Under the pieces are notes generated by a model. The model was not told where the DNA came from. It saw only the letters and a program-made list of their open reading frames with translations, and made no database searches. A program made the translations under genes and the position numbers. 64,000 nucleotides of DNA from Microbacterium keratanolyticum (GTDB lineage: Bacteria; Actinomycetota; Actinomycetes; Actinomycetales; Microbacteriaceae). The stretch lies in contig NZ_JAFBBQ010000001.1 of NCBI RefSeq assembly GCF_016907255.1, positions 496,001-560,000 of the forward strand, read 5' to 3'. Shown piece by piece: positions 59,966-64,000 of this stretch (position 1 is the first letter of the stretch; each line of letters starts with the position of its first letter).

Positions 59966-60796
59966 ATGACTGAATGGCACAACCCTCTCGATGACCCCGC
60001 CGCACTCCCCCAGGAGATCGCCGCGCAGGCAGCAGCGGACATCGCGCGCCTGACCGGCGTCGAGAGCCACGACATCGCCGTCACGCTCGGAAGCGGCTGG
60101 GGCAAGGCCGCCGATCTCCTCGGCGAGACGGTCGCGACGATCCCCGCGACGGAGGTCGCCGGATTCACCGCGGCCGCGGTCGTCGGACACTCGGGCACGC
60201 TGCGCTCGATCCTCACCCCCTCCGGGAAGCGCGTCCTCGTGATCGGCGCACGCACGCACTACTACGAGCAGCACGGTGTCCGCCGCGTCGTGCACAGTGT
60301 GCGCACGGCCGCCGCGACCGGCGCCCGCACGATGGTGCTGACCAACGGCGCCGGCGGCATCAAGGAGACGTGGAAGCCGGGCACTCCCGTACTCATCAGC
60401 GACCACATCAACCTCACGGCCGACTCGCCGCTCGAGGGTGCCAACTTCGTGGACCTCACCGACCTGTACTCGTCCCGACTGCGCGACATCGCGCGCAGCA
60501 TCGATCCTTCTCTCGATGAGGGCGTGTACTGCCAGTTCCGCGGCCCGCACTACGAGACGCCCGCCGAGGTGCAGATGGCGAAGATCATCGGCGGACACAT
60601 CGTGGGCATGTCCACGGCGCTCGAGGCCATCGCCGCGCGCGAGGCGGGCATGGAAGTGCTCGGGATGTCGCTCATCACGAATCTGGCCGCAGGCATCCAG
60701 ACCACGCCCCTCAGCCACGAAGAGGTGATCGCCGCGGGCCGCGAGGCCGAGCCCGTCATCTCGTCGCTGCTCGCGCAGATCATCGAGGCGCTGTGA
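59966..60796 (+). CDS. deoD: Purine-nucleoside phosphorylase
   Basis: 276 residues, the trimeric PNP class. It splits purine nucleosides with phosphate. VTLGSGWGKAADLLGE is the phosphate loop; HYYEQHGVRRVVHSVRTAAA is the conserved active-site block, LTNGAGGIKETWKPGTPVLI and YCQFRGPHYETPAEVQM bind substrate, and GMSTALEAIAAREAGMEVLG completes the site. It overlaps the phosphomutase by 4 bases. The pair deoD and pmmB (Rv3307, Rv3308) is also adjacent in Mycobacterium tuberculosis. Confidence 0.95.
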   Translation: MTEWHNPLDDPAALPQEIAAQAAADIARLTGVESHDIAVTLGSGWGKAADLLGETVATIPATEVAGFTAAAVVGHSGTLRSILTPSGKRVLVIGARTHYYEQHGVRRVVHSVRTAAATGARTMVLTNGAGGIKETWKPGTPVLISDHINLTADSPLEGANFVDLTDLYSSRLRDIARSIDPSLDEGVYCQFRGPHYETPAEVQMAKIIGGHIVGMSTALEAIAAREAGMEVLGMSLITNLAAGIQTTPLSHEEVIAAGREAEPVISSLLAQIIEAL

Positions 60797-62475
60797 GCGC
60801 CGCCGGTCACGAACGCATCGCGCAGGCACGGGCCTGGATGCGCCAGGACCCCGACCCGGAGACGCGCGACGAACTCGCGGGCATCATCACGCGCGCGGCG
60901 AGTGGTGATGCGACAGCACTCGCTGACCTCGACGACCGCTTCGGTGCACGACTGGAGTTCGGCACCGCGGGTCTGCGTGGCGCGCTCGCGGCGGGCAGCA
61001 ACCGTATGAACCGTGTGCTCGTCGCCCAGGCCGCCGCCGGTTTCGCAGCGTTCCTCGTGGAGCGCGCCGGTGCCGGGCGCCGCCCGACGGTCGTGATCGG
61101 CTACGACGGCCGCAAGAACTCCCGCACCTTCGCCACGGACTCGGCGGAGCTCTTCGCCGGCGCCGGGCTGCGCACGATCCTCCTGCCGCGACTGCTGCCC
61201 ACACCGGTGCTCGCCTTCGCTGTGCGTCACCTCGGTGCGGATGCCGGAGTCATGGTCACTGCGAGTCACAACCCGCCGAACGACAACGGCTACAAGGTCT
61301 ATCTCGGCGGAGCCGACGAGGGCGCGCAGATCGTCTCGCCCTCGGATGCCGAGATCGCGGCGCACATCGAACGCGTGGCCGCGCTCGGTGACATCACCGC
61401 GCTCCCGCGCTCCGCAGAGTTCGAGACGGCGGACGAGTCCGTCGTCGACGCGTACATCCGCGCGACGGCGGCTGTTGCGCCTGCCCCCGAGGCTGCGGCG
61501 GGCCTGCGCTGGGTCTACACCGCCATGCACGGTGTCGGCTGGGAGACGTTCTCGCGTGTCGTCGCGCACGCCGGCTACCCGGCACCGCGCACGGTGGACG
61601 CCCAGCTCCTGCCCGACCCGTCCTTCCGCACCGTCGCGTTCCCCAACCCGGAGGAGCCCGGAGCGATGGAGCTCTCCTTCGCCCGCGCGCGTGCCGTCGG
61701 CGCGCAGCTCATCATCGCCAATGACCCGGATGCGGATCGCCTGGCCGTCGCGATTCCCGACCAGATGGCCACCGGCGGCTGGCGTCGCCTGACCGGAAAC
61801 GAGATCGGACTGCTGCTCGGCTGGCGCGCCGCCCGCGCCGCGCAGGGCACACCCGGAGCATCCCTCGCCTGCTCGCTCGTCTCCTCCCCCGGGCTCGGCG
61901 CGATCGCCGAGGCCTACGGGCTCGACTTCCATGAGACGCTCACCGGCTTCAAATGGATCTCCCGCGCCCCCGGCATCGTCTACGGCTACGAAGAGGCGCT
62001 CGGCTACCTCGTGAACCCGGAGACCGTGCGCGACAAGGACGGCATCTCGTCGGCCGTGGCGCTGCTCGGAATGGCGGCGGATGCCCGCTCCCGCGGAGTG
62101 ACGATCGCCGATCTGCTCGACGAGCTGACTGCCGAGATCGGTGCGTTCGCGAGCGGTCAGGTCTCGATCCGGGTCGAGGATGTCTCCCTCATCGGTCGCA
62201 TCATGGCGGCGCTGCGCCAGTCTCCTCCGGCCGCAGTCGGGGACACGCCGATCGATTCGGCGGAGGACCTGCTCCAGGCGGCTCCGGGAAGCCCGAGGGG
62301 TGATGTCCTGCGTTACCGACTTTCGGACGGCTCCCGCGTGATCGTTCGCCCCAGCGGCACCGAGCCCAAGCTCAAGGTCTACATCGATGCACGCGCGGTC
62401 ACGACGGCGGATGCTCAGCGTCAGGTCGCCGCGCTCGAGACGGGCGTGCGCGCCCTGCTCGACGCGCTTTCCTGA
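60793..62475 (+). CDS. pmmB: Phosphohexomutase (phosphomannomutase/phosphoglucomutase family)
   Basis: 560 residues, alpha-D-phosphohexomutase fold. FGTAGLRGALAAGSNRMNR opens domain 1, the phosphoserine is in GVMVTASHNPPNDNGYKVY, the metal site is ANDPDADRLAVA, the sugar loop is VYGYEEALGYLV, and the phosphate loop is VRPSGTEPKLKVYID. Next to a purine nucleoside phosphorylase it may interconvert ribose or deoxyribose 1- and 5-phosphates, while mannose or glucose phosphates remain possible and would feed the glycan locus. It starts with GTG overlapping the PNP stop. Confidence 0.93.
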   Translation: MSAAGHERIAQARAWMRQDPDPETRDELAGIITRAASGDATALADLDDRFGARLEFGTAGLRGALAAGSNRMNRVLVAQAAAGFAAFLVERAGAGRRPTVVIGYDGRKNSRTFATDSAELFAGAGLRTILLPRLLPTPVLAFAVRHLGADAGVMVTASHNPPNDNGYKVYLGGADEGAQIVSPSDAEIAAHIERVAALGDITALPRSAEFETADESVVDAYIRATAAVAPAPEAAAGLRWVYTAMHGVGWETFSRVVAHAGYPAPRTVDAQLLPDPSFRTVAFPNPEEPGAMELSFARARAVGAQLIIANDPDADRLAVAIPDQMATGGWRRLTGNEIGLLLGWRAARAAQGTPGASLACSLVSSPGLGAIAEAYGLDFHETLTGFKWISRAPGIVYGYEEALGYLVNPETVRDKDGISSAVALLGMAADARSRGVTIADLLDELTAEIGAFASGQVSIRVEDVSLIGRIMAALRQSPPAAVGDTPIDSAEDLLQAAPGSPRGDVLRYRLSDGSRVIVRPSGTEPKLKVYIDARAVTTADAQRQVAALETGVRALLDALS

Positions 62476-62481
62476 GCACCG

Positions 62482-63204
62482 GTGACCCTCGCCCTCGTCG
62501 GCGTCGCGGCACTGATCGCGGCGCTGATCCAGCGCATCACCGGGCTCGCCTTCGTGCTCGTCCTGATCGGCCCGATCGTCCTCGCGTACGGGCCGATCGA
62601 GGGCGTCACGCTCGCCGTCTTCCTCGCCGTGATCGCCTCGATCATCGCCGTGCCCTCCGCATGGCGCGACGTCGACTGGCGGCGCACGCTGTGGTTGCTC
62701 GGCGCCGGCGTGCTCGCGGCTCCCTTCGGCGCGCTCGTGACCCGGTTGCTCCCGGAGCCTGCCCTGCTCTTCCTCATCGGAGCGATGGCGGTCCTGGCGC
62801 TGACTGCGAGCCGCCTCTCGTCCGTGTCACAGGTCTTGCGGGGCCGCAACGGCGCTGCCGTCTCCGGCGCGGTCGCGGGCTTCATGCACGCCGCGAGCGG
62901 GCTCTCCGGTCCCGCGCTCGCCGCCTTCGCGATCGGCGATCGCTGGGACCAGCGCCGATTCGCCGCGAGCGCGCAGGTGATCTTCCTCGGCTTCGGAATC
63001 GCCTCGGTCCTCCTCCGCGGAATGCCCGTGTCGCCTCCCCTCGATGTGGCGGTGCTGGCTGCTGCCACCGCGCTCGGGATCATCGGCGGCGCGTTCCTGG
63101 TGCGCGTCGTTCCCCCGCACATCGCCCGCCATGCCATGCTGTTCTTCGCCTGGGCGGGAGCGATCGTCGTCCTCGTACGGGCGAGCATCGCGCTCTTCGG
63201 TTAA
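62482..63204 (+). CDS. TauE/SafE family membrane permease
   Basis: 240 residues with seven to eight hydrophobic segments. AALIQRITGLAFVLVLIGPI, GAGVLAAPFGALVTRLLPEP and the second-half repeat VSGAVAGFMHAASGLSGPAL are typical of the TauE/SafE permeases, which export sulfite, sulfoacetate or related anions. It starts with GTG six bases after the phosphomutase stop and is the last gene of a three-gene operon. Cargo is unknown. Confidence 0.87.
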   Translation: MTLALVGVAALIAALIQRITGLAFVLVLIGPIVLAYGPIEGVTLAVFLAVIASIIAVPSAWRDVDWRRTLWLLGAGVLAAPFGALVTRLLPEPALLFLIGAMAVLALTASRLSSVSQVLRGRNGAAVSGAVAGFMHAASGLSGPALAAFAIGDRWDQRRFAASAQVIFLGFGIASVLLRGMPVSPPLDVAVLAAATALGIIGGAFLVRVVPPHIARHAMLFFAWAGAIVVLVRASIALFG

Positions 63205-63225
63205 TTACCGCTAACATCAGAGACA

Positions 63226-63239
63226 CTTCCCGCGGGAAG
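63226..63239. promoter_or_regulatory. Perfect 14-base palindrome before the monooxygenase
   Basis: CTTCCCGCGGGAAG, in the 80-base gap before the FMO-type gene. TAACAT at 63212-63217 could be its -10 box, which puts the palindrome over the first transcribed bases. A likely operator. Confidence 0.5.
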
Positions 63240-63284
63240 CATCCCGGCACCCGAACCGGGAGCACGACGACGTGCAGGAGACGT

Positions 63285-64000
63285 ATGAGCACCTACGCCA
63301 TCATCGGCGCCGGCCCCTCGGGCCTGGCAGCCGCCCGCGCGCTGCAGAAGGCCGGCGTCGCCTTCGACGGATTCGAGGCCTCGCACGACGTCGGCGGCCT
63401 CTGGGACATCACGAATCCGCGCAGCACGATGTATGAATCGGCGCACCTCATCTCCTCACGCACGACGACCGAGTTCGCTGAGTTCCCGATGCGCAGCCGC
63501 GTCGACTACCCCGGACACCGGGTCCTGCAGGGCTACTTCGGCGACTACGCCGACCACTTCCGACTGCGCGAGCGATTCCGCTTCGACACGCGCGTCACGC
63601 ACCTCGAGCCCCGCGACGGGGGCTGGGATCTCACGGCAGAGGACGCCTCCGGCTCGAGCACGCAGTGGTACGACGGCGTCATCCTCGCCAACGGCACGCT
63701 CGCGGAGCCGAATGTGCCGACCTTCCGCGGCGCCTTCGACGGAGAGATCCTGCATACGAGCGCCTACAAGGACGCATCCCTGCTCACCGGAAAGCGTGTG
63801 CTGCTGATCGGCGCCGGCAACTCCGGATGCGACATCGCCGTGGACGCCGTGCACCATGCGGCATCGATCGACATGAGTGTGCGGCGCGGCTACTACTTCG
63901 TCCCCCGCTACCTGTTCGGTCGTCCGAGCGACACACTCAACCAGGGCAAGCCCCTGCCCGCGAAGATCAAGCAGTTCATCGACACGCGCATTCTGCGCGC
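63285..64000 (+). CDS. Flavin-containing monooxygenase, partial
   Basis: The first 238 codons of a class B flavoprotein monooxygenase; the gene runs off the right edge. The N-terminal FAD motif is AIIGAGPSGLAAARALQKAG, then FEASHDVGGLWD. The NADP motif is LLIGAGNSGCDIAVDAVHHA. A FMO-type FxGxxxHxxxY-like stretch is visible as FRGAFDGEILHTSAYKD (residues about 145-160). These enzymes oxygenate nitrogen, sulfur or ketone carbon in small molecules. A CAGGAG lies 4 bases before the ATG. Confidence 0.9.
   Translation, partial: MSTYAIIGAGPSGLAAARALQKAGVAFDGFEASHDVGGLWDITNPRSTMYESAHLISSRTTTEFAEFPMRSRVDYPGHRVLQGYFGDYADHFRLRERFRFDTRVTHLEPRDGGWDLTAEDASGSSTQWYDGVILANGTLAEPNVPTFRGAFDGEILHTSAYKDASLLTGKRVLLIGAGNSGCDIAVDAVHHAASIDMSVRRGYYFVPRYLFGRPSDTLNQGKPLPAKIKQFIDTRILR

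Overview
The window is high-GC DNA with dense, mostly overlapping genes and many GTG starts. The gene order purE, purK, PH-domain protein, birA, acyl-CoA carboxylase beta and epsilon, maf, accA3, lpdA, purine nucleoside phosphorylase, phosphomannomutase matches the actinobacterial core order known from Mycobacterium tuberculosis (Rv3275c to Rv3308). Codon use and gene content suggest Microbacteriaceae, probably Microbacterium or a close relative. No rRNA, tRNA, CRISPR array, insertion sequence, integrase or replication origin is visible.

Layout. (1) 1-816: an ECF sigma factor translationally coupled to a truncated membrane protein at the window edge. (2) 901-5217, minus strand: an operon glf, ABC permease, unknown membrane protein, NUDIX hydrolase, ABC ATPase, which looks like an exporter for a galactofuranose-containing glycan. 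(3) 5272-9191, minus: a WecB/WbpI-type epimerase, two tandem related glycosyltransferases and a hexapeptide acyltransferase. (4) 9276-15125, plus: nucleotide-sugar dehydratase/epimerase, DegT aminotransferase, HisH, a HisF-WbpG/PseA fusion and a glycosyltransferase; this is a sugar amidination module. (5) 15127-23194: a truncated deacetylase-like gene, three paralogous glycosyltransferases with a GT4 among them, an acyltransferase-3 gene with a disturbed 5' end, a GT2 pseudogene and its intact paralogue. (6) 23235-27740, minus: WbpD, WbpE, WbpB homologues and a PglK/Wzk-like flippase. (7) 27823-32595: GT2 plus DUF2304, a large polytopic protein and a second Wzm/Wzt-type ABC exporter. (8) 32698-39979: secreted FG-GAP protein, GalE, GT4, DUF4012 protein and an LALTG-type surface protein. 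(9) 40142-46735: LCP ligase, purE, purK, PH protein, birA, acyl-CoA carboxylase beta and epsilon subunits. (10) 46739-55758, minus: GH38 alpha-mannosidase, ROK regulator, two-component system with a membrane partner, RNA methyltransferase. (11) 55822-64000: maf, accA3, lpdA, purine nucleoside phosphorylase, phosphohexomutase, TauE-type permease and a partial flavin monooxygenase.

Taken together, about 40 kb is a surface-glycan locus with three export routes (two ABC exporters and one flippase), ten intact glycosyltransferases, and most enzymes for a 2,3-diacetamido uronic acid and its acetamidino form. An LCP ligase and a DUF4012 protein at its right edge could attach or process the glycan at the wall. 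The strongest leads are the HisF-amidotransferase fusion, an acyltransferase whose catalytic N-terminus sits behind a (CG)5 tract one repeat unit out of frame, a GT2 pseudogene made by internal deletion, and an exporter operon carrying a NUDIX enzyme and an unknown membrane protein. Nine start codons lie 6 to 7 bases after a TANNNT box, which suggests widespread leaderless transcription.
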